Made by a program: the position numbers and the translations under genes. The notes under the pieces are model-generated. The model had not been told where the DNA came from and did no database searches. It saw only the letters and a program-made list of their open reading frames with translations. DNA of 64,000 nt from an uncultured Paraprevotella sp. (GTDB lineage: Bacteria; Bacteroidota; Bacteroidia; Bacteroidales; Bacteroidaceae). The stretch is from assembly GCA_900546665.1 (NCBI GenBank), contig URDY01000005.1, forward strand, positions 1 through 64,000. Reading direction: 5' to 3'. Positions 45,501 to 54,664 of this stretch are shown here, in pieces; position 1 is the first letter of the stretch, and each line of letters begins with the position of its first letter.

Positions 45501-47084
45501 TCCATTCCGGGCATCTCTCTGATCTCACCTCCGCCTCATCACGATATTTACAGCATCGAGGACCTGGCCCAGCTTATCTTCGACCTGAAGAATGTCAACC
45601 CGCGCGCTGCCATCAGCGTGAAACTGGTAGCTGAAAGCGGTGTCGGTACGATTGCGGCCGGTGTAGCCAAGGCCAAAGCAGACCTTATCGTTATCTCCGG
45701 TGCTGAAGGCGGTACAGGTGCCTCACCGGCCTCATCCATCCGCTACGCCGGTATCTCACCGGAAATCGGATTGAGCGAGACACAGCAGACTCTCGTACTG
45801 AACGGTCTCCGCGGACAGATCCGCCTCCAGACCGACGGTCAGCTGAAGACCGGACGCGACATCATCAGCATGGCTCTGCTGGGTGCAGAAGAGTTTGCTT
45901 TCGGAACGACGGCCCTTATCGTACTGGGTTGCGTCATGATGCGCAAATGCCACTCCAACACCTGTCCTGTAGGTGTGGCCACACAGGATCCGCGCCTGCG
46001 CGAACATTTCCGCGGACATTATAAATATGTAGTGAATTATTTCAGATTCCTGGCTGAGGAAGTCCGCGAATATCTGGCCGAAATGGGCTTTACCAGACTG
46101 GAAGACATTGTGGGACGTACCGATCTCATCGAACTTCACCCGGCTACCCAGGGCACAAAGGCCAGCCTGTTGGATTTCAGCCGCCTGCTCCACCGTGTAG
46201 AGAATGGTGCCGCCCTGCACCACTGCACCTCCCAGCAGCACGACATCGCTCACGTGAAAGACGTAGAGATGCTGCAGGCCTCCTCTGCCGCACTGGAAAG
46301 CGGTCGCGAGGTTTCTCTGGAATATGCCATCGGCAATACCGACCGTGCCGTAGGAGCGATGCTCTCAGGTGCAGTAGCAGCCAAATACGGTAACGACGGA
46401 CTGCCCAACGACACGATCAGCGTGAAGTTCAAGGGATCAGCCGGACAGAGTTTCGGTGCATTCCTGGCCCACGGCATCAGTTTCAAGCTCGAAGGTGAAG
46501 CCAACGACTATCTGGGCAAAGGCCTGAGCGGCGGACACATCGCCGTACTGCCTCCCGTACGCAGCAATTTTGCAGCCGAACAGAACACCATCGTGGGCAA
46601 TACCCTGCTCTACGGCGCCACCAGCGGCGAGGTTTACATCAACGGACGCGCAGGCGAACGTTTTGCGGTCCGCAACTCCGGTGCCATCGCCGTGGTAGAA
46701 GGTGTAGGCGACCACTGCTGTGAATACATGACCGGCGGCCGCGTGGTCGTTCTCGGACAGACCGGACGTAACTTTGCAGCCGGAATGAGCGGTGGCGTAG
46801 CCTATGTATGGGATCCTAAAGGCACGTTCGACTATTTCTGCAACATGGACATGGTGGAACTGTCCTTGCTTGAAGATGCCACAGCCCGCAAGGAACTGCA
46901 TGAACTGATCCGCCAGCATTACCTTTACACGGGTTCAGCCCTGGCACGGACCATGCTCGACAACTGGCCACGTTACGTGGAAGAATTCATCCAGGTTACA
47001 CCTATCGAATACAAGAAGGTACTGGCCGAAGAGCAGATGCGCAAACTCCAGCAGAAAATCGCCGAAGTACAGCGCGATTATTAA
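42546..47084 (+). CDS. gltB: Glutamate synthase large subunit
   Basis: A 1512-residue GOGAT alpha subunit that transfers the amide of glutamine to 2-oxoglutarate. A 38-residue propeptide precedes the glutaminase nucleophile Cys39 (DACGVGMIVNL). Domains in order: class II glutaminase (about 39-440), central domain (about 470-770), FMN synthase barrel (about 860-1230), and C-terminal beta-helix (about 1260-1500, with repeated GxxGG turns). The 3Fe-4S cysteines are in CVMMRKCHSNTCPVGVATQ. It is the first gene of gltB-gltD-asnB-dapF-dapL. Confidence 0.97.
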   Translation: MQINTLENKLFITEERKFRDTAPVGQGGLYSQDYEHDACGVGMIVNLNGSKSHELVDSALRVLENMKHRGAEGADNKTGDGAGIMVQIPHEFILLQGIPVPEKGKYGTGLIFLPKDQKEQERILSIVIEEVEREGLTLMHLRAVPVNSDILGQSARETEPDIKQVFITGTTNPENLERTLYIIRKKIEQRVHHKDFYIVSLSSRTIIYKGMLSSTQVRAYFTDLTQPYFTSGLAIVHSRFSTNTFPTWSLAQPFRLLAHNGEINTIRGNRGWMEARESVLSTPTLGNVKDIRPIIQPDMSDSASLDNVLEFFVMSGLSLPHAMAMLVPESFNDKNPISEDLKAFYEYHSILMEPWDGPAALLFSDGRYAGGMLDRNGLRPARYLITHDGMMVVASEAGVISFEAEKIKEKGRLQPGKILMVDTEEGRIYYDGELKEQLAAAKPYRQWLAANRIELDTLKSGRKVANTVENYDRRLRAFGFTREDVERLIMPMCSNGAEPTASMGNDTPLAVLSGKPQLLFNYFRQQFAQVTNPAIDPIREELVMSLTEYIGAVGMNILLPNETHCKMVRLPHPILTNTQLDILCNIRYKGFNTVKLPMLFEASRGKAGLQEALEQLCKAAEQAVTDGANYIILSDRDIDASHAAIPSLLAISAVHHHLISVQKRVQTALIVESGEIREVMHAALLLGYGASAICPYMTYAVLDDLVKKGEVQMNYETAEKNYIKAICKGLYKIMSKMGISTIRSYRGAKIFEAVGLSEELLKSYFGTATSTIGGIRLEEIAKDYITFHDSGFTPSETDPLLPHIGQMSYRKDGEKHAWNPDTISLLQLATRTGSYKKFKEFTHTVDEKESPIFLRDFFGFKRNPIDIEKVEPVEDIVKHFVTGAISFGAISKEAHEALALAMNELGARSNTGEGGEDSIRFHEKVDGISLSSKTKQVASGRFGVTAEYLVNAEEIQIKVAQGAKPGEGGQLPGFKVDEIIARTRHSIPGISLISPPPHHDIYSIEDLAQLIFDLKNVNPRAAISVKLVAESGVGTIAAGVAKAKADLIVISGAEGGTGASPASSIRYAGISPEIGLSETQQTLVLNGLRGQIRLQTDGQLKTGRDIISMALLGAEEFAFGTTALIVLGCVMMRKCHSNTCPVGVATQDPRLREHFRGHYKYVVNYFRFLAEEVREYLAEMGFTRLEDIVGRTDLIELHPATQGTKASLLDFSRLLHRVENGAALHHCTSQQHDIAHVKDVEMLQASSAALESGREVSLEYAIGNTDRAVGAMLSGAVAAKYGNDGLPNDTISVKFKGSAGQSFGAFLAHGISFKLEGEANDYLGKGLSGGHIAVLPPVRSNFAAEQNTIVGNTLLYGATSGEVYINGRAGERFAVRNSGAIAVVEGVGDHCCEYMTGGRVVVLGQTGRNFAAGMSGGVAYVWDPKGTFDYFCNMDMVELSLLEDATARKELHELIRQHYLYTGSALARTMLDNWPRYVEEFIQVTPIEYKKVLAEEQMRKLQQKIAEVQRDY

Positions 47085-47123
47085 TTCACCTTATTTATTA
47101 ATTCGCAACAACAGATACATATC

Positions 47124-48467
47124 ATGGGAGATCCTAAAGCTTTTCTCACCGTCCCGCGCCAGGAAGCGGGGTACAGACCGATACACGAAAGAATAAACGA
47201 TTATAGCGAAGTGGAACAGACGCTCAATACGAGCGAACGCAAACTTCAGGCCAGCCGCTGCATGGATTGCGGTGTACCTTTCTGCCACTGGGCATGCCCG
47301 CTGGGCAACCGTCCGCCTGAGTTTCAGGACGCCCTGTACAAGGGCGACTGGCAAAAGGCCTACGACATACTGAGTGCCACCAACGACTTTCCGGAATTTA
47401 CCGGACGCGTCTGCCCGGCACTTTGCGAAAAGAGCTGCGTGCTTAAACTTTCCATCGACGCTCCGGTGACAATCCGCGAAGACGAATGTGCCATCATTGA
47501 GGCCGCCTTCCGCGAAGATTACGTCATTCCCAAGACATACCCCAGAAACGGCAAACGGGTAGCCGTCATCGGATCCGGTCCTGCCGGACTGGCCGCTGCC
47601 AACCAGCTGAACCGCCGCGGCTACGAGGTCACCGTGTTCGAACGTTGTGAAATGCCCGGTGGTCTGCTCCGATTCGGCATTCCGAATTTCAAACTCAGCA
47701 AAAACATCATCGACCGCCGCCTGCGCGTCATGGAAGCTGAAGGAATCAGATTCCAGACCAATGCCGAAATCGACCTGACCAGACTGCCGGAAGGATTCGA
47801 TGCCTACGCCATCTGTACCGGTACCCCACAGGCCCGCGACCTGGCTATCCCGGGACGTGAACTCAACGGCATCCACTTTGCCATGGAAATGCTCGCCCAA
47901 CAGAACCGCGTACTGGCCGGACAAAGCTTCACGGACAAAGAACGCATCACAGCCAAGGGCAAGCACGTACTGGTCATCGGAGGCGGTGACACGGGTAGCG
48001 ACTGCATCGGCACTTCCCACCGCCAGGGTGCAGTCAGCGTCACCCAGATCGAAATCATGCCACAACCGCCCGTAGGACACAATCCGGCTACCCCGTGGCC
48101 GCAATGGCCGGTCGTACTGAAGACCAGTTCCAGCCATGAAGAAGGCTGTACACGCCGCTGGTGTCTTAACTCCAATAAATTCATCGGCAAGAACGGCCAC
48201 GTCACCGGTGTAGAAGTAGAAGAAGTGGAATGGATCCCGGCACCGGACGGCGGACGTCCGGTCATGAAACCGACCGGCAAGAAAGAAGTGATCAAGGCCG
48301 ACCTGGTATTGCTGGCAATGGGTTTCCTCAAGCCACAGCTTCCGGAACTGCCCCACAATGCCGTGGTTGCCGGTGATGCCGCCACAGGTCCGTCACTGGT
48401 CGTAAAATGTATTGCGGCCGGACGTCGTGCTGCCGAACGCATTGACCACATCATTTCCGGAAAATAG
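47124..48467 (+). CDS. gltD: Glutamate synthase small subunit
   Basis: A 447-residue beta subunit that passes electrons from NAD(P)H to the GltB flavin. N-terminal cysteines for two 4Fe-4S clusters are in CMDCGVPFCHWACPLGN and CPALCEKSCVLKL. The FAD-binding motif is VAVIGSGPAGLAAANQL (about residues 147-163), and a second nucleotide motif is VLVIGGGDTGSDCIG (about 284-298). GDAATGPSLVVKCIAAGR near the C-terminus is also typical. It starts 39 bases after gltB. Confidence 0.97.
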   Translation: MGDPKAFLTVPRQEAGYRPIHERINDYSEVEQTLNTSERKLQASRCMDCGVPFCHWACPLGNRPPEFQDALYKGDWQKAYDILSATNDFPEFTGRVCPALCEKSCVLKLSIDAPVTIREDECAIIEAAFREDYVIPKTYPRNGKRVAVIGSGPAGLAAANQLNRRGYEVTVFERCEMPGGLLRFGIPNFKLSKNIIDRRLRVMEAEGIRFQTNAEIDLTRLPEGFDAYAICTGTPQARDLAIPGRELNGIHFAMEMLAQQNRVLAGQSFTDKERITAKGKHVLVIGGGDTGSDCIGTSHRQGAVSVTQIEIMPQPPVGHNPATPWPQWPVVLKTSSSHEEGCTRRWCLNSNKFIGKNGHVTGVEVEEVEWIPAPDGGRPVMKPTGKKEVIKADLVLLAMGFLKPQLPELPHNAVVAGDAATGPSLVVKCIAAGRRAAERIDHIISGK

Positions 48468-48502
48468 AACCGGTTCCGGATTCCAGCTGATCGAGATACC
48501 CC

Positions 48503-48532
48503 TCTTCTGCCGGGCTCTGTTCCGGCAGAAGA
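48503..48532 (+). other. Intercistronic hairpin gltD-asnB
   Basis: TCTTCTGCCGG and CCGGCAGAAGA form a perfect 11-base stem with an 8-base loop in the 102-base gap. No T tract follows. It may be a transcript-processing or partial attenuation site separating the GOGAT genes from asnB. Confidence 0.55.
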
Positions 48533-48569
48533 CAGAAAACCTTGTCAAAACACTCTAAACAGAATCATT

Positions 48570-50306
48570 ATGTGTGGAATAGCCTGCATTTTCAATATCA
48601 AGACACAGACGCCAGAACTGCGGCAGAAAGCCCTGACCATGGCGAAACGTATCCGCCACCGCGGTCCGGACTGGAGCGGCATCTATTGTGGCGGCTCAGC
48701 CATCCTGGCTCATGAACGTCTTTCCATCGTTGACCCGCAAAGCGGCGGACAACCGCTTTATTCACCGGACAGGAAACAGATTCTGGCCGTCAACGGAGAA
48801 ATCTACAACCATCGGGACATCCGGAACGAAATGGCCGGGGAATATGAATTCCAGACCGGTAGCGACTGTGAAGTCATCCTTGCGCTCTACCGTCGTCTGG
48901 GCGTCCGTTTCATCGAACGGCTGAGCGGCATTTTCGCCTTCGCCCTCTACGATAAGGAACGTGACGAATTCCTCATTGCCCGCGATCCCATCGGTGTCAT
49001 CCCGTTGTATATCGGCAGGGACAAGGACGGTAAGGTCTACTGTGCAAGTGAACTGAAAGCCCTCGAAGGTTTGTGCGACGAATATGAACCTTTCCTGCCC
49101 GGACATTACTACTGGAGCCGGGAGGGGGAAATGAAACCCTGGTATAAAAGAGACTGGACCGGCTATGATGCCGTGAAGGACAACTACACGGAGAAAGCCA
49201 CCAACGAGACCCGTACCTCATGCGCATCGGCCACTGATGCGGAAGCGTATGCCGCACAGGTCAGCGCCGTACGCACGGCACTTGAAGATGCCGTACGCCG
49301 GCAACTGATGAGCGACGTACCCTATGGTGTGTTGCTCTCCGGAGGTCTCGACTCGTCCGTCATCTCAGCCGTTGCCAGGCTGTATGCCGACAAGCGGGTG
49401 GAAACGGACGGCAAGCAGGCAGCCTGGTGGCCGCAGCTCCATTCCTTTGCCGTAGGACTGAAAGGCGCCCCCGACCTTGAAAAGGCCCGCGAGGTAGCCC
49501 AACATATCGGCACGGTACATCATGAAATCAACTATACCATCCAGGAAGGTCTGGACGCCATCCGCGATGTCATCTACTATATCGAAACTTACGACGTGAC
49601 GACCGTACGTGCTTCAACACCGATGTACCTGCTGGCCCGTGTCATCAAGTCAATGGGTATCAAAATGGTACTGAGCGGTGAAGGAGCCGATGAGGTCTTC
49701 GGCGGATACCTTTATTTCCACAAAGCTCCGACGCCACAGGCTTTCCACGAAGAGACGGTACGCAAACTCTCCAAACTGTATATGTATGATTGCCTTCGGG
49801 CGAACAAGTCACTTTCCGCCTGGGGAGTGGAAGGCCGCGTGCCCTTCCTCGACAAGGAATTCCTCGACGTGGCCATGACCCTGAATCCGGCAGTCAAGAT
49901 GTGCCCCGGACAGACCATTGAAAAACGGGTCGTACGGGATGCCTTTGCTTCGCTTCTGCCCGAAAGCGTGGCCTGGCGGCAGAAAGAGCAGTTCTCCGAC
50001 GGTGTAGGCTATTCATGGATAGACACGCTGAAAGCCGTGACGGCTGCAGCCGTCAGCGATGAACAGATGGCACATGCGGCTGAACGTTTCCCGATCAACC
50101 CGCCACAGAACAAAGAAGAATACTACTACCGCAGCATATTCGAGGAACATTTCCCGAGCGATTCTGCCGCACGGAGTGTGCCTAGCGTACCGAGCGTAGC
50201 CTGCTCAACGGCCGAAGCACTGGCCTGGGATGCCTCATTCAAGAACCTGAACGACCCCAGCGGACGCGCCGTAGCCGGTGTACACGAAGCAGCCTACCAG
50301 AAATAA
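48570..50306 (+). CDS. asnB: Asparagine synthase B (glutamine-hydrolysing)
   Basis: A 578-residue asparagine synthetase. After removal of Met1 the N-terminal Cys2 (MCGIACIF) is the glutaminase nucleophile; RHRGPDWSG, LAHERLSIVD and AVNGEIYNH are class II glutaminase motifs. The C-terminal synthetase has the PP-loop YGVLLSGGLDSSVISAVA (about residues 252-269) and the substrate region LSGEGADEVFGGY. Length fits the bacterial AsnB group. It uses glutamine from the same pool as GOGAT and is encoded between gltD and dapF. Confidence 0.96.
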   Translation: MCGIACIFNIKTQTPELRQKALTMAKRIRHRGPDWSGIYCGGSAILAHERLSIVDPQSGGQPLYSPDRKQILAVNGEIYNHRDIRNEMAGEYEFQTGSDCEVILALYRRLGVRFIERLSGIFAFALYDKERDEFLIARDPIGVIPLYIGRDKDGKVYCASELKALEGLCDEYEPFLPGHYYWSREGEMKPWYKRDWTGYDAVKDNYTEKATNETRTSCASATDAEAYAAQVSAVRTALEDAVRRQLMSDVPYGVLLSGGLDSSVISAVARLYADKRVETDGKQAAWWPQLHSFAVGLKGAPDLEKAREVAQHIGTVHHEINYTIQEGLDAIRDVIYYIETYDVTTVRASTPMYLLARVIKSMGIKMVLSGEGADEVFGGYLYFHKAPTPQAFHEETVRKLSKLYMYDCLRANKSLSAWGVEGRVPFLDKEFLDVAMTLNPAVKMCPGQTIEKRVVRDAFASLLPESVAWRQKEQFSDGVGYSWIDTLKAVTAAAVSDEQMAHAAERFPINPPQNKEEYYYRSIFEEHFPSDSAARSVPSVPSVACSTAEALAWDASFKNLNDPSGRAVAGVHEAAYQK

Positions 50307-50354
50307 AGGGGCAGGCACACTGCCCCCATCTCTTACTTTATTTGCAACTACATT

Positions 50355-51218
50355 ATGAACACGATCAAGAAAACATCCGCCTATCCCCATGCTTATGCCG
50401 CACCGACCGTCATCCGGTTTACAAAGATGCATGGTGCAGGCAATGACTATATCTACATCAATACCATCCGGTATCCGATAGCGGACCCGGAAGCCCTGGC
50501 CATTGAATGGAGCAAACCGCATACGGGCATCGGCAGCGACGGTCTTGTCCTGATAGGCTGTTCCGACAAGGCGGACTTCAGCATGAGGATATTCAATGCC
50601 GACGGCTCGGAAGCCCGCATGTGCGGCAACGCAAGCCGCTGCATCGGCAAATACCTCTATGAATACGGACTGACACGGGAAACAACGGTCAAACTGGAAA
50701 CGCTTTCCGGTATAAAAACATTATATTTGCATCCGGATGAAAAAGGAACCGTCAGTGCCGTTACGGTAGAAATGGGCGAACCTGTCGATATCCACCCCGT
50801 TGACCTGGGTGAAGGCTATGCTTTCAGACAGGGCATCGCAGTCAATATGGGCAATCCCCATCTGGTCATTTTCACGGACGATGTGGAAAAGATGGATCTG
50901 ACGGCAGTCGGTCCGGCATTGGAACACCATCCGCTTTTTCCGGATCGCGTGAACGTGGAATTTGCCCAGATCAGACCCGACGGCAGCATCCGGATGCGCG
51001 TATGGGAACGGGGCTCAGGCATCACCATGGCTTGCGGAACCGGAGCCTGTGCCACAGCCGTGGCCGCAGCTGCCGGCGGACATTGCGGACGGGAATCCGA
51101 TGTCGTCATGGACGGCGGCACGCTGCATATCGAATGGCGTGAATCAGACAACCGCGTCTATATGACGGGACCTGCCGTCATCGTCTTCAATGGTGAAAAG
51201 AAAATCGAAAACTGTTAA
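50355..51218 (+). CDS. dapF: Diaminopimelate epimerase
   Basis: A 287-residue DapF, which converts LL- to meso-diaminopimelate for lysine and peptidoglycan. The two active-site cysteines are in [17 protein letters not shown] and [18 protein letters not shown]. The usual N-terminal [15 protein letters not shown] is present but preceded by about 20 extra residues ([17 protein letters not shown]). The real start may be as given, since the nearest in-frame Met inside the core would cut the first strand. It lies 48 bases after asnB and 15 bases before dapL. Confidence 0.95.
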   Translation: MNTIKKTSAYPHAYAAPTVIRFTKMHGAGNDYIYINTIRYPIADPEALAIEWSKPHTGIGSDGLVLIGCSDKADFSMRIFNADGSEARMCGNASRCIGKYLYEYGLTRETTVKLETLSGIKTLYLHPDEKGTVSAVTVEMGEPVDIHPVDLGEGYAFRQGIAVNMGNPHLVIFTDDVEKMDLTAVGPALEHHPLFPDRVNVEFAQIRPDGSIRMRVWERGSGITMACGTGACATAVAAAAGGHCGRESDVVMDGGTLHIEWRESDNRVYMTGPAVIVFNGEKKIENC

Positions 51219-51233
51219 TCAAATTATCCTATT

Positions 51234-52463
51234 ATGGCTCTAATCAACGAACATTATCTCAAATTGCCGGGAAGCTACCTCTTCTCGGACATTGCCAAGA
51301 AAGTCAATACATTCAAAGTCACCCATCCCAAACAGTCGCTTGTCCGTCTGGGTATAGGTGATGTCACACGTCCTCTTCCCGATGCCTGCATCAAGGCCAT
51401 GCACAAGGCCGTCGACGAGATGGCATCAGCCGACACGTTCCACGGTTACGGTCCCGAGCAGGGTTACGGTTTCCTCATCGAAGCAATTCTCAAACACGAT
51501 TTTGCCTCACGGGGTATCAATTTTTCTCAGTCTGAGATTTTCATCAATGACGGTGCCAAGAGCGATACGGGAAACATTGGCGAGATTCTCCGTTGGGATA
51601 ACAGTATGGGCGTGACCGATCCTATCTATCCGGTTTATATTGACAGTAACGTCATGTGCGGACGGGCAGGCGAATTGGGTCCTGACGGTCGCTGGAGCAA
51701 CGTGACCTACATGCCCTGCACGGTAGAAAACAATTTCGTACCGGAAATTCCGAAAGAACGCATCGACATGGTTTATCTCTGTTACCCCAACAATCCGACG
51801 GGAACAACCCTGACCAAAGCCGAACTGAAGAAATGGGTGGACTATGCCCTGCATAACGACACGCTTATCCTCTTCGATGCCGCTTATGAAGCTTACATAC
51901 AGGAACCGGACGTTCCCCACTCCATTTATGAAATCAAAGGTGCCAAACGCTGCGCCATTGAATTCCGCAGTTTCTCCAAGACTGCAGGTTTCACGGGCGT
52001 ACGTTGCGGCTATACCGTGGTGCCGAAAGAACTGACCGCTGCAACCTTTACTGGTGAACGGGTCAACCTCAACCCGTTATGGAACCGTCGCCAGTGCACC
52101 AAATTCAACGGTACCAGCTATATCACCCAGCGGGGAGCGGAAGCCGTCTACAGTCCCGAAGGCCGTGAACAGGTCAAGGCTACCATCGGTTATTACATGG
52201 AAAATGCACGTTTGCTGCGCGAAGGACTGACCGAAGCCGGATTCGATGTCTATGGCGGCAAGAACGCACCGTACATCTGGCTCAAGACACCGGACGGTCT
52301 CACCTCATGGCAATTCTTCGACCGTCTGCTTTATGATGCCCATGTGGTCGGTACCCCCGGTGTCGGTTTCGGCCCGTCTGGCGAAGGATTCCTCCGTCTG
52401 ACTGCTTTCGGACGCCGTGAAGACTGCATAGAAGCAATGCGACGGATCAAAACCAGTTTCTGA
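51234..52463 (+). CDS. dapL: LL-diaminopimelate aminotransferase
   Basis: A 409-residue PLP enzyme of the DapL family. It makes LL-diaminopimelate directly from tetrahydrodipicolinate with glutamate as donor. The PLP lysine is in FRSFSKTAGFTGVRCGY; YLCYPNNPTGTTL, YGPEQGYGFLIEAI and INDGAKSDTGNI are family motifs. Its product is the substrate of DapF encoded just upstream, and its amino donor is the product of GOGAT, so the operon joins nitrogen assimilation to cell-wall precursor synthesis. A long hairpin follows. Confidence 0.96.
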   Translation: MALINEHYLKLPGSYLFSDIAKKVNTFKVTHPKQSLVRLGIGDVTRPLPDACIKAMHKAVDEMASADTFHGYGPEQGYGFLIEAILKHDFASRGINFSQSEIFINDGAKSDTGNIGEILRWDNSMGVTDPIYPVYIDSNVMCGRAGELGPDGRWSNVTYMPCTVENNFVPEIPKERIDMVYLCYPNNPTGTTLTKAELKKWVDYALHNDTLILFDAAYEAYIQEPDVPHSIYEIKGAKRCAIEFRSFSKTAGFTGVRCGYTVVPKELTAATFTGERVNLNPLWNRRQCTKFNGTSYITQRGAEAVYSPEGREQVKATIGYYMENARLLREGLTEAGFDVYGGKNAPYIWLKTPDGLTSWQFFDRLLYDAHVVGTPGVGFGPSGEGFLRLTAFGRREDCIEAMRRIKTSF

Positions 52464-52547
52464 TCATGAAAAAGGCTCACAGCCGTCCCGACATAAACAG
52501 ATTCTAAAAAAGCTTATGAATGAATCAAATAAGAATATAAACCGAAC

Positions 52548-52586
52548 AACGGCCCGTAAAACTCATCACAAGTTTTACGGGCCGTT
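52548..52586 (+). terminator. Terminator of the gltB-dapL operon
   Basis: AACGGCCCGTAAAACT pairs perfectly with AGTTTTACGGGCCGTT (16-base stem, 7-base loop). The T tract is short, but the stem is one of the longest in the window. Confidence 0.75.
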
Positions 52587-52673
52587 CCGGTCGGATTTGG
52601 GATTAACAGGAGGAATGTCTCTCCATCGTTACTTTCCGCATCTCCGACAAACCATTCCGACCATTATTGATCT

Positions 52674-53105
52674 TTATAAGAACACTAATAAAGAAACAAT
52701 ATTTTTCTCATCTTCATAACCCTCAAATCGCAGTTTTTCAGAATCCAAGGCTGCTACGAAATCTTTATGCTTATTCTGTAGTCCATACTTCACTACGGTA
52801 TCCATGTCAAACACGCAAAAAATCTTGGCGTCTGCATTCTTAGATAGTATTTCAGCAATTCTCTTTGGAAACACTTCAGTATAAGCGGACTCATCTCCAA
52901 AGTATTTAGGACGAATATTAAATTTATACTTATCTGATATCGCACTGACATGAATGAAATAATGCCTTTCAGTATTTTTTCCGCCACTCACCACAAAAGG
53001 ATACAAAGGATGCATTTCCCTTGTCCCCTCTCCTATATCACCGGCCTGAGCAACCAGTTCAAAATAATGCGCTTGCTCTGATGCTTTCAGTTCTCTACTT
53101 TCCAT
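52674..53105 (-). CDS. RloB-like protein, shortened
   Basis: A 143-residue protein related to RloB, the partner of RloA-type ATPases. The N-terminal Toprim-like part is recognisable: FVVSGGKNTERHYFIHVSAIS (glycine-Glu loop) and AKIFCVFDMDT (DxD). The sequence then runs only about 50 residues further, where full RloB proteins usually continue for about 100 residues including a conserved W...LLH region that is absent. No other frame restores it, so a C-terminal truncation is likely. The ATG at 53105 overlaps the ATPase stop by 11 bases; a TTG at 53123 would lengthen it. The region is A+T-rich compared with its neighbours. Confidence 0.6.
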   Translation of the reverse strand: MESRELKASEQAHYFELVAQAGDIGEGTREMHPLYPFVVSGGKNTERHYFIHVSAISDKYKFNIRPKYFGDESAYTEVFPKRIAEILSKNADAKIFCVFDMDTVVKYGLQNKHKDFVAALDSEKLRFEGYEDEKNIVSLLVFL

Positions 53106-54393
53106 CTCCCATTGTCGCTCCAAAACGCTTGTTTCTATATGCCTCCCGTATAGATGCGATACGATTTACACCCCTAAAATCTGTCAATTTGTACAAATCT
53201 GTTACACCGGCTTTGTCTTTCTCTGTAAACCAAATGGAATCTTTACGAATCAAATCACCGACCAGATCCAACAGGCCATCATTATGCGTAGTTACTACGA
53301 CTTGGCTTCTTGTCGGTATCTTTAAATATTCATACAATATTTTTTCAAGCAGCATAGGATGCAATGAGTTTTCAATCTCATCTACAGGTAGAAAAGCATT
53401 GTTTTGAACAGCTTGATATAAAGCTGTCTCTATGCCAAAGGTTTTCAAAGTCCCAAGCGATTCCTCGCCCAATGAGAAATTATATGACTTTCTACCAGAT
53501 TCATCTTCTACAGTATGCTCAAAGGTTGTCATCAGTCTTTTATATGATTTTTCAGAAATTAGACGTTCACGCTCATCATCAGGCACTGCATGATGATCTA
53601 TAATAAAATTCAGCGCATCTTCTGATAATTTTTCAGTAGTCACATCCGTCGTGATATTAGTCACATTGAAGTCTGCTGCTTGCAGAAAGCTTAAGAGATA
53701 TTTGACAAGTGAGTTATCATTGGAAGTTTTTCTTTGAGCATATCCTGTCAAATCTATCCGAGGTTCAACTAAATTCATTATATGTTTTCTCAGCCATATT
53801 TTAGCCGCATCAATCAATGGAAGATTAGCGTTTGCCTTATCTCTTGCAACAAAAAACGATATGTTCTTCAAACATTCTACCGTTATTTTATCTTTGACGG
53901 CAGATGTGACCTTATCTCCATTCTGATTATTAAACATGACTTCCGACTGCCCGTTACGCATCACTCTTTCAAATAGCATAACAGGCTGAGTACTCTTATA
54001 ATAAGAGAGTTTCTCAAGAATAACATTCTTAGAATCCAGTTCCAACTGATAATCATATTTTGTATTATCCACAAAAAAAACCAGTTCAAACTTAGTGGGT
54101 TCATTTTGGGAAGATGAATTGAGACGAAATGGACGAATTTTGGTTCCCAAATCAGCAGAACTCGGGTCATAATCCCAAAAATAGGTTAGGAAACCAAATG
54201 CATTAAGCAAGTTGCTCTTCCCTGATGCATTATAGCCATACACGATAGCAAAACGTAACAGACGAGTCTGGGCTGAATCGGCCAACGTTACCACTTGACA
54301 ATCTTCTGCAAATTTATCATTTGAGGCCTCGAAGCTAAATACGACTTCATCTCGAAAAGACAAAAAGTTCTTTATTTTAATTTCCTGTATCAT
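53095..54393 (-). CDS. RloA-like AAA ATPase (OLD/ABC-type)
   Basis: A 432-residue ATPase of the AAA_15/AAA_21 type related to RloA and OLD-like proteins. It has an N-terminal IKIKNFLSFRDEVVFSFEA strand, Walker A VYGYNASGKSNLLNA (about residues 50-64), a long helical insert, the ABC-like signature SLGEESLGTLKTFG, Walker B FLPVDEIENSLHP, and the H-loop VVTTHNDGLLD. It is co-transcribed with, and overlaps, an RloB-like gene. RloA/RloB pairs are found with restriction-modification loci and as abortive-infection type systems, so phage defence is the likely role (family knowledge; not shown here). Lower G+C suggests acquisition by transfer. Confidence 0.82.
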   Translation of the reverse strand: MIQEIKIKNFLSFRDEVVFSFEASNDKFAEDCQVVTLADSAQTRLLRFAIVYGYNASGKSNLLNAFGFLTYFWDYDPSSADLGTKIRPFRLNSSSQNEPTKFELVFFVDNTKYDYQLELDSKNVILEKLSYYKSTQPVMLFERVMRNGQSEVMFNNQNGDKVTSAVKDKITVECLKNISFFVARDKANANLPLIDAAKIWLRKHIMNLVEPRIDLTGYAQRKTSNDNSLVKYLLSFLQAADFNVTNITTDVTTEKLSEDALNFIIDHHAVPDDERERLISEKSYKRLMTTFEHTVEDESGRKSYNFSLGEESLGTLKTFGIETALYQAVQNNAFLPVDEIENSLHPMLLEKILYEYLKIPTRSQVVVTTHNDGLLDLVGDLIRKDSIWFTEKDKAGVTDLYKLTDFRGVNRIASIREAYRNKRFGATMGDGK

Positions 54394-54414
54394 ATATGAT
54401 TATATTGTATAATA

Positions 54415-54446
54415 CAAAAATATAAAATAAAATCATAAAAATACAA
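54415..54446 (-). promoter_or_regulatory. Promoter of the RloA/RloB-like pair
   Basis: On the minus strand TTG (54446-54444) is followed after 21 bases by TATTTTTG (54422-54415), about 22 bases before the ATPase start codon. Confidence 0.5.
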
Positions 54447-54591
54447 TTCTATTTTAAAAGAATATCAGTAATATGCATTTTTAAGAAATAAAAACCATAA
54501 AAATTATTGTTTTATTAGACCTGTAGCTCATCGCATGCTTACACTGATGGACACATCAGGCTTTTGTTTTACATTCATGCCGAGCAATACC

Positions 54592-54628
54592 AAAAAAGAG
54601 GATATGTCACGATGGACACATCCTCTTT
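54592..54628 (-). terminator. Terminator of the ompA transcript
   Basis: AAAGAGGATATGTC and GACACATCCTCTTT form a 14-base stem with one mismatch. On the minus strand it is followed by a run of T residues, 36 bases past the OmpA stop. Confidence 0.85.
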
Positions 54629-54664
54629 CTTCCTTTAATTAACAAATCGTAAAATCGATATTTA

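Noticed and set aside
47091-48356. 421-codon open frame on the minus strand
   Set aside because: It is antisense to gltD, whose protein is unambiguous, and its translation has no recognisable domain. Long antisense frames are common in this codon usage.
52516-52719. 67-codon open frame on the plus strand after dapL
   Set aside because: It runs through a 16-base perfect terminator hairpin, and its translation shows no features of a real protein.
54521-54545. tRNA-like stretch (ctgtagctcatcgc)
   Set aside because: No cloverleaf pairs, anticodon arm or acceptor stem could be folded around it.
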